Positions 27,262-36,157 of a DNA stretch of 44,132 nt are shown in pieces. The stretch's first letter is position 1; each line of letters begins with the position of its first letter. Below the pieces are notes generated by a model. It was not told where the DNA came from. It did no database searches and saw nothing but the letters and a program-made list of their open reading frames with translations. A program made the position numbers and the translations under genes. The stretch spans positions 1 through 44,132 of the forward strand of contig JAJZKA010000012.1 of assembly GCA_021809805.1 (NCBI GenBank), in the 5' to 3' direction. This DNA is from Actinomycetes bacterium (GTDB taxonomy: Bacteria > Actinomycetota > Acidimicrobiia > Acidimicrobiales > Bog-793).

Positions 27262-29142
27262 ATGGACACCGCCGACATCCGCCGGTCGTATCTCGAGTTC
27301 TTCGCCGCGCGGGGCCACTGCTTGATTTCGCGGGCCAACCTCGTGCCGCGCGAGGATCCCAGCACCTTGTTCACCGGTTCAGGGATGCAGCCCCTCATCC
27401 CCTACCTCCTCGGCGCACCGCACCCCGATGGGGTGCGCCTCGTCGACTCCCAGCCGTGCTTTCGTGCCGAGGACATCGACGAGGTCGGCGACGCGCGCCA
27501 CACGACCATGTTCGAGATGCTCGGCAACTGGTCGCTCGGGGACTACTTCAAGGCCGATCAGCTGCCCTGGCTGTTTGAGTTCCTCACCGAGGTGATCGGC
27601 CTCGATCCCGCTCGCTTGTACGTGACGGCGTTCTCGGGCTCTGCCGCCTGGGACATCCCCCGGGACCAGCACTCAGTCGAGATCTGGGAGCAGCTCTTCT
27701 CCAAGGTGGCAATCGCCGCCGAGACGGTCGAGCCGGGCTCGTCCGCGCACGCGGCCGAACACGGCATCGGTGATGCCCGCATCGTCTTGTACGACGAGTC
27801 CCAGTCGTGGTGGAGCCGCTCGGGGCCGCCGGCGACGATGCCCGCCGGCGAGCCCGGGGGGCCGGACTCGGAGATCTTCTACCTCTTCCCCCAGGTCGAG
27901 CACGACCCGGCTTTCGGCGCGCACTGCCATCCCCACTGCGACTGCGGCCGCTTCATCGAGATCGGCAACTCGGTCTTCATGCAGTACCGCCGCACCGAGT
28001 CGGGCTTCGAGGAGCTCCCGCATCCAAACGTCGACTTCGGCGGCGGCCTCGAGCGGATGGCGATGGCGGCGGCAGACGCCGCGGATGTGTTCCACATCGA
28101 CCTGCTCTCGGCGCTCACCGCGACCATCGAGAAGCTCGCGCCGCGCCCCGTCGCGCACGAGACGCGCGCGCTGCGCATCATCGCAGACCATGCCCGGGCG
28201 GTGGTCTTCCTCGCACTCGACGGCGTCGAGCCCTCCAATAACACCCAGGGGTACGTGATGCGCCGCTTCGCACGGCGCGCCATGCGCCAGGGCCTGGCGC
28301 TCGGCATCGAGTCGGGCCTGCTCGCCACGCTCGTCGCCGCCGTCGTCGAGGAGTACCGCGCCGCCTACCCCGAGCTCGCGACCGGTGCGGACCACGTGCG
28401 CGAGGTGCTCGAGCGCGAGGAGTCGCTGTTTCGAAAGACGCTCGCCCGCGGCGTGCGCGAGCTGCCCCGGCTGGCGGGCGCACAGCTTTCAGGCGAGGCG
28501 ATCTTCACGCTCTTTGACACCTTCGGCTTTCCGCCCGAGCTGTCGCTCGAGGAGGCCGAGGCGACCGGCATCGCCGTCGACTCCGCCTGGCAGGCACGCT
28601 ACGAGCAGTTGATGACCGAGCAGCGCGAGCGCTCGCGCACCGCCGCCGCTGGAATGTTCAAAGGTGGCCTCGCGGACCACTCCGAGGCCACGACCAAGCT
28701 CCACACCGCAACCCACCTGCTGTACAAGGCGCTGCGGCTTGTCCTTGGTGACCACGTCGTCCAGCGTGGCTCCAACATCACCGCCGAACGGCTGCGCTTT
28801 GACTTCTCCCATCCTCAAAAGATGACCCCGGAACAAGTCGCCGAGGTCGAGCGCATCGTCAATGAGAACATCGCCAAGGACTGGACGATGCAGGTGCACG
28901 AGATGCCGCCGGACGAGGCGTTCGCACAGGGCGCGCTCGGCGCCTTCGGGGACAAATATGGGCCGCTCGTCACCGTCTATACCGCAGGTGATCCCGACGG
29001 GGAGTGGTATAGCAAGGAGATCTGCGGTGGCCCGCACGTCGAACACACCAGCGCGCTCGGCCGCTTCCGCATCCTGAAGGAGGAATCCTCGAGCGCCGGT
29101 GTGCGCCGCATCCGCGCGGTCGTGGAGGACGCCGCCCCCTGA
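27262..29142 (+). CDS. alaS: Short alanyl-tRNA synthetase (catalytic, tRNA-binding and editing domains; no C-Ala), CPR-like
   Basis: FTGSGMQPLIPYLLGAPHPDGVRLVDSQPCFRAEDIDEVGDARHTTMFEMLGNWSLGDYFK, CHPHCDCGRFIEIGNSVFMQY, NVDFGGGLERM, editing HTATH and CGGPH. Ends at FRILKEESSSAGVRRIRAVVEDAAP. Confidence 0.92.
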   Translation: MDTADIRRSYLEFFAARGHCLISRANLVPREDPSTLFTGSGMQPLIPYLLGAPHPDGVRLVDSQPCFRAEDIDEVGDARHTTMFEMLGNWSLGDYFKADQLPWLFEFLTEVIGLDPARLYVTAFSGSAAWDIPRDQHSVEIWEQLFSKVAIAAETVEPGSSAHAAEHGIGDARIVLYDESQSWWSRSGPPATMPAGEPGGPDSEIFYLFPQVEHDPAFGAHCHPHCDCGRFIEIGNSVFMQYRRTESGFEELPHPNVDFGGGLERMAMAAADAADVFHIDLLSALTATIEKLAPRPVAHETRALRIIADHARAVVFLALDGVEPSNNTQGYVMRRFARRAMRQGLALGIESGLLATLVAAVVEEYRAAYPELATGADHVREVLEREESLFRKTLARGVRELPRLAGAQLSGEAIFTLFDTFGFPPELSLEEAEATGIAVDSAWQARYEQLMTEQRERSRTAAAGMFKGGLADHSEATTKLHTATHLLYKALRLVLGDHVVQRGSNITAERLRFDFSHPQKMTPEQVAEVERIVNENIAKDWTMQVHEMPPDEAFAQGALGAFGDKYGPLVTVYTAGDPDGEWYSKEICGGPHVEHTSALGRFRILKEESSSAGVRRIRAVVEDAAP

Positions 29143-29168
29143 GGCGCCGAGCAAGCGAGCGCGAAGCG

Positions 29169-29678
29169 GTGCGGGTCGTCGTCCTGGCGGACACCCACCT
29201 CCGCGGGGGGATCGAGCGCCTCCCCGAACGCCTTCGCGACGATCTTGGGCGTTGCGACGCCATCCTGCACGCCGGCGACGTGCTCGACGGCGACGTCCTC
29301 ACCGCCCTCGCGCGCCACGCGCCGCTGTACGCGGTGCTCGGGAACAACGATGCCGCCCTCGCCGGACAGATCCCCGACGAGCTCGTCATCGAACTCGCGG
29401 GCGTGCGGATCGCGCTGGTGCACGACGCAGGGCCGCGCGTCGGGCGCGACACTCGCTTGGCAGACCGCTTCCCCGATGCGCAGCTCGTCGTTTACGGCCA
29501 CAGCCATGTTCCCGACGATCGCATCGGTCTTCGCGGCCAGCGCCTGTTCAATCCAGGCTCGCCCACCCAGCGGCGCCGCCAGCCCTGCCCCAGCTACGGC
29601 GAGCTGCTGCTCGGAGCCGGGCGCGTCCTTGGCCATCGGGTCATCGCGCTCAGCACGGGCCCGACCCGCACGCATTAA
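29169..29678 (+). CDS. YfcE/MJ0936-type metallophosphoesterase
   Basis: VVLADTHLR, ILHAGDVLD, AVLGNND, VYGHSHVP, NPGSPTQRR. Confidence 0.93.
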   Translation: MRVVVLADTHLRGGIERLPERLRDDLGRCDAILHAGDVLDGDVLTALARHAPLYAVLGNNDAALAGQIPDELVIELAGVRIALVHDAGPRVGRDTRLADRFPDAQLVVYGHSHVPDDRIGLRGQRLFNPGSPTQRRRQPCPSYGELLLGAGRVLGHRVIALSTGPTRTH

Positions 29679-29732
29679 TGCCGAAGATCGAAGGGCTCCA
29701 CCCATCTCGACGCCCTCGCGGGATCCGCCACA

Positions 29733-30251
29733 ATGGTGGCCATGGGGATCGCCAGCGGCAGGGACATCGAGATCAGGGCCATGCTCGCCGAGGATTGGCG
29801 CGCAGTCGCGGCGATCTTCGCGGCTGGCATTGCCACGCGCAACGCAACTTTTGAAACTGCGGTGCCCACCTTTGTTGAGTGGGATCGCAACCATCGTCGA
29901 GATCTTCGTGCCGTCGCCGTGCTCGCCGACGAGGTGGTCGGCTGGATCGCGGCGAGCCCGGTCTCGGACCGGTGCTGCTTTGGCGGAGTGGTGGAAGACA
30001 GCATCTACGTCGCTCCCGGCGCGCTCGGCCGGGGGATCGGAAGGTCGCTGCTCGAGCACTTCCTGGCCGCTGCCGACGCTGGCGGGATCTGGACGGTCCA
30101 AGCCGGGATCTTCCCCGAGAACCGGGCGAGCATGGCGCTGCACGCCCGCTCCGGCTTCCGACTCGTCGGGACGCGCGAGCGCCTCGGCCAGCTGGACGGC
30201 CGCTGGCGGGACGTCGCCCTCCTCGAACGCCGCGGGCCCGACCCGAGCTGA
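29733..30251 (+). CDS. GNAT N-acetyltransferase, phosphinothricin acetyltransferase-like
   Basis: IFAAGIATRNATFETAVPTFVEWD, EDSIYVAPGALGRGIGRSLLEHFLAAADAGGIWTVQAGIFPENRASMALHARSGFRLVGTRERLGQLDGRWRDVALLERR. Confidence 0.9.
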   Translation: MVAMGIASGRDIEIRAMLAEDWRAVAAIFAAGIATRNATFETAVPTFVEWDRNHRRDLRAVAVLADEVVGWIAASPVSDRCCFGGVVEDSIYVAPGALGRGIGRSLLEHFLAAADAGGIWTVQAGIFPENRASMALHARSGFRLVGTRERLGQLDGRWRDVALLERRGPDPS

Positions 30252-30287
30252 ACCCGAGTCGGGAATAGCCGTCGCCACCAAGAGGTT

Positions 30288-30315
30288 GGATGAACTTGAA
30301 GTTTCAAGTTCATCC
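30288..30315. promoter_or_regulatory. Perfect palindrome GGATGAACTTGAA-GT-TTCAAGTTCATCC; candidate MarR operator
   Basis: 13-bp arms, 2-bp spacer, ending 15 bp before the ATG of the dioxygenase gene that is linked to a MarR gene. Confidence 0.75.
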
Positions 30316-30330
30316 GTGAGGAGCCCGCCG

Positions 30331-31233
30331 ATGTCGATCCCCACTCTCTCTCCCACCGCCGCGGCTGATGCCGCAATCCCGAGCTCGCATCCTTTTGTGA
30401 ACCACCTCGCTCGAGTCGCTTCGCTCGAGGCGCAACGGCCGCACCGGGCCTGGGCCGAGAGCGATGGTCCGATCCCCAGCTTGTATGTGAGCCACGGGGC
30501 GCCGCCGCTGCTCGAAGACCCGGCATGGATGACCGCGCTCGCCGAGTGGGCACGCGCCCTCCCCCGTCCCCGGGGCATCGTCGTCGTCTCGGCACACTGG
30601 GAGTCGGCACCTGCGGCGATCAGCTCGAGCGCGCCCCGGACCCCCCTCGTCTATGACTTCGGCGGCTTCGATCCGATCTACTACGAGATGCAGTACGCGA
30701 CGCCGGACGCCAGCGCCCTCGCCGCGCAGCTGCGCGGGGTCCTGTCGCCCCTCGAGTCGCTGAGCGAGCATCGCCGCGGCCTCGACCACGGTGCCTGGGT
30801 CCCGCTCAAGGCCATGTACCCCGAGGCAGACATCCCCGTGCTCCAGCTCAGCCTGCCGACCGATCGGCCCGACCGCCTGCTCGCCCTCGGGGAGCGCCTC
30901 GCTGAGCTGCGCCAGCTGGGTGTCCTCGTGATCGGCTCCGGCTTCATGACCCATGGCCTCCGCTTCGTCGACTTCCGCCGTCCGAGCCACGTCCCCTCAT
31001 GGTCGGCCGACTTCGATGCCTGGGCGAATGGCGCGCTGTCGAGGGGGGACCTCGAAGAGCTCGCACATTTCCGCGACCGCGCGCCGGGGATTTCCTATGC
31101 GCACCCAACCGTCGAGCACTTCACCCCCCTGTTTGTCACGCTCGGGGCGGCCGGGGGCGCCGGTGCGATCGTGACCACGACGATCGATGGCTACATGTTC
31201 GGCCTCTCCAAGCGCTCCTTCCAGGCGGCGTGA
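30331..31233 (+). CDS. Class III extradiol ring-cleavage dioxygenase, DODA (YgiD-like) family
   Basis: SLYVSHGAPPLLED, RGIVVVSAHWE, YDFGGFDPIYYEMQY, GLDHGAWVPLKAMYPEADIPVLQLSL, LVIGSGFMTHGLR. Confidence 0.93.
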   Translation: MSIPTLSPTAAADAAIPSSHPFVNHLARVASLEAQRPHRAWAESDGPIPSLYVSHGAPPLLEDPAWMTALAEWARALPRPRGIVVVSAHWESAPAAISSSAPRTPLVYDFGGFDPIYYEMQYATPDASALAAQLRGVLSPLESLSEHRRGLDHGAWVPLKAMYPEADIPVLQLSLPTDRPDRLLALGERLAELRQLGVLVIGSGFMTHGLRFVDFRRPSHVPSWSADFDAWANGALSRGDLEELAHFRDRAPGISYAHPTVEHFTPLFVTLGAAGGAGAIVTTTIDGYMFGLSKRSFQAA

Positions 31234-31722
31234 ATGGCCGCCCCGAAGCGGCGGTCCGCCGCAGCCGAGGCACGATGGCTGGACGCGGACGAGATGGCGG
31301 CCTGGCTGGCGCTCTTGCGCGTGGTGGTCACGCTCCCCCAGACACTCGACCGCCAGCTGCGCCGCGAGGCAGGGATCACCCACATCTCCTATTCGATCTT
31401 GGCGGTGCTGTCTGCGGGCACCGATCGCCGACAGACGATGCGCGACCTCGCCGGGGCAACGGGCATTTCGCTCAGCCGCCTCTCGCACGCCGTCGACGCT
31501 CTCGTCGAGCGCGGGCTCGTCGCGCGCCGACCGAGCACGGACGGACGCCGCCAGCTCGCCGAGCTCACCGATGCCGGTGCCGCGCAGCTCGCTGGAATCG
31601 CACCGGGACACCTCGCCGAGGTCCGTCGGGTGGTCTTCGACCACTTGGAGCGCCGCGAGGTCGCCGTACTTGGCGCAATCATGCAACGAATCGGCGATGC
31701 CGCCACCACGGCGCTCGGCTGA
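31234..31722 (+). CDS. MarR family transcriptional regulator
   Basis: ITHISYSILAVLSAGTDRRQTMRDLAGATGISLSRLSHAVDALVERGLVARRPSTDGRRQLAELTDAG. ATG immediately follows the upstream TGA. Confidence 0.93.
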   Translation: MAAPKRRSAAAEARWLDADEMAAWLALLRVVVTLPQTLDRQLRREAGITHISYSILAVLSAGTDRRQTMRDLAGATGISLSRLSHAVDALVERGLVARRPSTDGRRQLAELTDAGAAQLAGIAPGHLAEVRRVVFDHLERREVAVLGAIMQRIGDAATTALG

Positions 31723-31895
31723 GCTCGCACCGCCTGCTGGCGCGAGGTGCCCGCAGCGCGTCGCGGCTGATGGGACTGGCAGGCGGTCTCGCGGCGGTGA
31801 CGCAGCCCGGCGAGGAGCGCTCAGGAGGAGAAACGCGCTTCTCTGTCACCAGGTGCGCGACCTCGGTGATGCTGATCGTGCCGGACACACTGAGC

Positions 31896-31952
31896 GCGAT
31901 CGCCTGAACCGGGGGCGATCGCCTGATGCGGGCGCGATCGCCTGATGCGGAC
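31896..31952. repeat. Three tandem 19-bp units, each starting with palindrome GCGATCGC
   Basis: GCGATCGCCTGAACCGGGG / GCGATCGCCTGATGCGGGC / GCGATCGCCTGATGCGGAC at 31896, 31915 and 31934. Confidence 0.85.
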
Positions 31953-32608
31953 GGGCGCTCGACGCGCCCGTGCGGTGGGATCTCGGCGCGGATCCCGACG
32001 CCTTGGTGACGCGGCCAGTCGCCTGTGGGGCCGCGCTGATCTCACCGGTAAAGGCGCGCCGTACCGTGGGGCACGCATCGCCAGGGAGCCTACGATGATC
32101 CCCTCGACCACCGCTCCTGGGCAATCGAGCGCCGTCGACGGTCCCCGCCACGGTCGACGAACGCGTCGATGGCGAGCCCGATCAAGCGGCCCATGATCGC
32201 CGATCGATCCCGTCGTCACCAAGATGTGCTCGCGTGACCGGCTCACCGAGTGCCAGTGCGGCCAGGGCGCCAGGGCACCACCGGCTCTGTTTCTCGCACC
32301 AGTCATCGTCGGGCGCTCCGATGCAGCTCGCCCCGGGGTCGGCGCCGGCGCTCATCCGATGCACGTCCGACTCAGCTGCTGAGATGGCGGGCCGGCATCG
32401 CCGGCTGTGGCACCCCAAGCCACCGGGATGCCGCAAAGGACCGCTTTCGCCAAGCTGGTGACGATCGCCTCTTGCAAGATCGCGGGTCGGATCGCACGCT
32501 CGACATGGAGGACGCGCGCAGATCGGAGCACGCCATGGTCCGCCACTCGCGCGCAACCCAGGGCGTCGGGGCACGCTTCGGCCCACCCGCCACCTCGCGA
32601 GGGCAGCG

Positions 32609-34780
32609 ATGACCATGCCTCCCCCGCTGGTGCGCAGCGGCCCACGCAACGTGATCGGCGCCCTGGTGGACGTCGTCACCGGGCGGCGCGCCAAGTACCT
32701 CGTGGTGGCGTGCTGGCTGGCGCTGCTCGTCCTCGCCGTGCCCATTGCAGGAAAGCTCGCGGACGTGGAGCACAACGAGGCGCAGTCCTGGCTCCCGGTC
32801 AGCGCCGAGTCCACCAAGGTGCTGAAGGCCCAGGCCGCCTTCCGCTCGCCGAACCTGCTTCCTGCCGTCGTCGTCTACCACCGCTCGGGCGGCCTCGATG
32901 CCGGCGACCGGACGAAGATCGCGACTGACACGGCGCGCTTTGCGCACCTTGCGCACGTAGCGGGCCCCGTCTCACCGGCGCAGTACGCCGCCGACGGCAC
33001 GGTCGCCGCCGTCGTCATCCCCTTCGATCTCGGTGCCGAGGGATGGCAGCGCGCCGCCGCGGCGGTCGCCGCGGTCCGCGCCGTGGCGGGCGGCCGCGCC
33101 GGCCTTGAGACCGACGTGACCGGTGCTGCCGGCTACGCGGCGGACGCCTCCCAGGTCTTCGCCGGGATCGATGGGACCCTGCTGTACTCGACGCTGGCCA
33201 TCGTCGTGTTCATCTTGCTCCTCACCTACCGCAGCCCGCTGTTGTGGCTGTTGCCCGTGCTGTCGGCCGGCGCCGCCCTGATGAGCTCTGAGGCGGTGAT
33301 CTACCTGCTCGCCCGCCACGCCGGCCTCACGGTCAACGCGCAGAGCGCCGGCATCTTGACGGTCCTCGTCTTTGGGGCCGGCACGGACTACGCGCTCTTG
33401 CTCGTCGCCCGCTACCGCGAGGAGTTGCGGGCGCGATCGGACCGCCACGCGGCGATGCGGGCCGCGCTGCGCCGCGCCGGCCCCGCGATCATCGCCAGCG
33501 CCAGCACCGTCATCTTGGGCCTGTTGTGCCTGCTGCTCGCCGAGACCAACTCCACCAAAGGCCTCGGCCCGGTGGCCGCGATCGGGATCGGCGTCGGGCT
33601 GGTCTCGATGTTGAGCCTGCTGCCCGCGCTCTTGGTGATCGCCGGGAGGTGGATCTTCTGGCCCACCGTCCCGCACTTCGCCTCGCCCGAGCCGACGGCG
33701 GCTGGAGCCTGGGCCCGCGTGGGGAACCGGATCGCCCGCCATCCCCGGCGCATCTGGACCCTCACGGCGTTCGGCCTCGCCCTCTTGGCGCTCGGGCTGC
33801 TCGGCTTCAGTGCGAGCGGCCTCACGAACCGCGAGGCCTACGTCGGCCATCCCGCCGCCGTGCGCGGCGAAGAGCTCCTCGCAGCACACCTCCCGGCGAG
33901 TGGGGGGAGCCCGATGATCGTCATCTCGAGGGCGGCGGCGACTGCGGTGCGCGCTGCGCTCGTTCGCGATCCCGGCCTCGCAAGCGTCTCTCCCCCACTC
34001 GACAAGGGCGGCAGGGCCTACTTCCAGGCCACGCTGCGCGTGCGGCCGGACTCCAAGGCGGCACGCAGCATCGTCGAGCGGGTGCGCGCCGAGCTCCACG
34101 CCATCCCGGGGGCTGGCGCCCTCGTCGGCGGCGACAGCGCGATCAACCTCGATGTCCAGCAGGCGGCGGTCCACGACCGCAACCTCGTGATCCCCGTCGT
34201 GCTCGCCGTCGTCTTCGTCGTGCTCGCGCTGCTGCTGCGTGCCCTGATCGCGCCGCTGCTGCTCATCGGCACCGTCGTGCTCTCCTTCTTCGCCGCCCTC
34301 GGGGTGAGCGCCCTCGCCTATCGCCACCTCTTTGGCTTCGCAGGCGCCGACACGGGCCTCCCGCTGTATGTCTTCGTCTTCCTCGTCGCCCTCGGCATCG
34401 ACTACAACATCTTCCTCGTGTCCCGGGTGCGCGAGGAGGCGCTGCGCCAGGGGACCCGGCGGGGCGCCATCAGCGCGCTCGCCGCCACCGGCGGCGTGAT
34501 CACCTCCGCCGGCGTCGTGCTCGCCGGCACCTTCGCCGTCTTGGCGACGCTCCCGCTCACGACCTTCGTCGAGATCGGGTTTGCCGTCGCCTTCGGCGTC
34601 CTGGTCGACACGACCGTCGTCCGCTCGGTGCTCGTGACGGCGCTCAACTTGGACCTCGGCGACGCCATGTGGTGGCCGGTCGGCCTGGGGCGCCATGGGA
34701 TTGAACCGCTCAGCGACACCTCGCGCCGTCAAGGCGGCGAGCCCGGCGAGGCGGCGGGCGGCCGGGCGCAGGCCAGCTAG
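32609..34780 (+). CDS. MMPL/RND-family transporter
   Basis: FGAGTDYALLLVARYREEL and LGIDYNIFLVSRVREEA flanked by TM bundles; two homologous halves; 723 aa. Confidence 0.93.
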   Translation: MTMPPPLVRSGPRNVIGALVDVVTGRRAKYLVVACWLALLVLAVPIAGKLADVEHNEAQSWLPVSAESTKVLKAQAAFRSPNLLPAVVVYHRSGGLDAGDRTKIATDTARFAHLAHVAGPVSPAQYAADGTVAAVVIPFDLGAEGWQRAAAAVAAVRAVAGGRAGLETDVTGAAGYAADASQVFAGIDGTLLYSTLAIVVFILLLTYRSPLLWLLPVLSAGAALMSSEAVIYLLARHAGLTVNAQSAGILTVLVFGAGTDYALLLVARYREELRARSDRHAAMRAALRRAGPAIIASASTVILGLLCLLLAETNSTKGLGPVAAIGIGVGLVSMLSLLPALLVIAGRWIFWPTVPHFASPEPTAAGAWARVGNRIARHPRRIWTLTAFGLALLALGLLGFSASGLTNREAYVGHPAAVRGEELLAAHLPASGGSPMIVISRAAATAVRAALVRDPGLASVSPPLDKGGRAYFQATLRVRPDSKAARSIVERVRAELHAIPGAGALVGGDSAINLDVQQAAVHDRNLVIPVVLAVVFVVLALLLRALIAPLLLIGTVVLSFFAALGVSALAYRHLFGFAGADTGLPLYVFVFLVALGIDYNIFLVSRVREEALRQGTRRGAISALAATGGVITSAGVVLAGTFAVLATLPLTTFVEIGFAVAFGVLVDTTVVRSVLVTALNLDLGDAMWWPVGLGRHGIEPLSDTSRRQGGEPGEAAGGRAQAS

Positions 34781-35196
34781 AAGATCTCGTCGGCCCGGTC
34801 CCCGTGGCGCTCGGCGACCTGGCGCGAGCGCAGAACGAGCGCCCCCGGTCACGACAGCCGGGCACGGGCACCAGCCACGCTCAGGATCGCCTGCGCCCCG
34901 CTCAGCTGGTCGGTCCCGGCCGGAGGCATGGGAGGCAGGCCGCCCCCCGCGTCGTACCACCTCACTGGGCCCGGTTCGGCCCCGAGGACCGAGGTGGGGT
35001 GGCCATGCGCTCCTCGGGTCGCACGGGCGCTCGCCGAGGCGGCGCTCGCCCACCTGGCGCACCAGGCTTGTTCGCTAGGGCCAAATGGGATCGTCAAACT
35101 CACTTTTGCCCCCGCTCGCGCTGTGTAAGAAGTCGCTTCCATGGGGCTGGCCACGCCGCGCTGGCGCGGAGCGGCCACAGCTTGCGACCAAGGGAG

Positions 35197-35961
35197 ATGG
35201 CCATGGGACGAGTAGCGGGCAAGGTAGCGGTGGTAACCGGAGCGGCGCTCGGGATCGGCCGGGCCACGGCGTTGTTGCTGTCCCAAGAGGGCGCACGCGT
35301 TGCGGTCACCGACGTCTTGGACGAGGTCGGCCAACAGCTCGCCGAGGAGATCTCAGCCAAAGGCGGCGACGCTCGCTACTGGCACCTCGACACGGGCGAC
35401 GAGCAGTCGGTCGCCGACGCCCTCGCCGGGGTCGTCGATGCCTACGGGCGCCTCGACGTGCTCGTCAACAATGCCGGCATCTCCGGAGTGAGCAAGCCCA
35501 CCGACGAGATCACCCTCGAGGAGTGGAACCGGGTGATCGCGATCAACCTGACCGGCGTCTTCTTGTGCACCAAGCACGCGATCGCCTATCTGCGCCGAAG
35601 CGGTGGGGGCAGCATCGTCAACCTGTCTTCGATCTACGGTCTGATCGGCGCGCCGGACGCGCCCCCCTACCACGCCGCCAAGGGCGGGGTCCGCCTGATG
35701 AGCAAGACCGACGCCCTCTTGTACGCCGCCGACCACATCCGGGTGAACTCGGTCCATCCCGGCTTCATCTGGACGCCGATGGTGGAGCACTTCCTCACCG
35801 ACCAGGGTGCGTCCCGCGCCTCGATCGATGAGCTCCATCCAATCGGTCACATGGGCGAGCCCGACGACATCGCGTACGGGATCCTCTACCTCGCCTCAGA
35901 CGAGTCCAAGTTCGTCACGGGCAGCGAGCTCGTCATCGACGGTGGCTATACGGCCCGCTGA
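35197..35961 (+). CDS. SDR family oxidoreductase
   Basis: KVAVVTGAALGIGRATALLLSQEGA, LDVLVNNAGISG, IVNLSSIYGLIGAPDAPPYHAAKGGV (Ser, Tyr, Lys), GSELVIDGGYTAR. Start may be 35203. Confidence 0.94.
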   Translation: MAMGRVAGKVAVVTGAALGIGRATALLLSQEGARVAVTDVLDEVGQQLAEEISAKGGDARYWHLDTGDEQSVADALAGVVDAYGRLDVLVNNAGISGVSKPTDEITLEEWNRVIAINLTGVFLCTKHAIAYLRRSGGGSIVNLSSIYGLIGAPDAPPYHAAKGGVRLMSKTDALLYAADHIRVNSVHPGFIWTPMVEHFLTDQGASRASIDELHPIGHMGEPDDIAYGILYLASDESKFVTGSELVIDGGYTAR

Positions 35962-36157
35962 GCGGCTCTCCGCTCCCCGAATGCGACCCCGGGCCCGTGA
36001 AGTCAGCGCTGGCGCCATCTCGGCCTCCCAGCCGGCTCGCCTGGCGAAACGGGCGCGGCGCCCGGGCGATGCAGGGCGGCGCCGGCTGATCCTCGTGATC
36101 CCCCGACGACACGACCTCGTTCGGACCGAGGACGTCGGGCGCGCCGAAGTCAGCTCA

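Noticed and set aside
27262-29142. AlaRS as a truncated pseudogene
   Set aside because: Catalytic, zinc and editing motifs are all present and the protein stops at a domain boundary, consistent with a natural short form.
31740-32608. Overlapping ORFs between the MarR gene and the MMPL gene
   Set aside because: No recognisable family, inconsistent frames and no convincing start sites; treated as intergenic or decayed.
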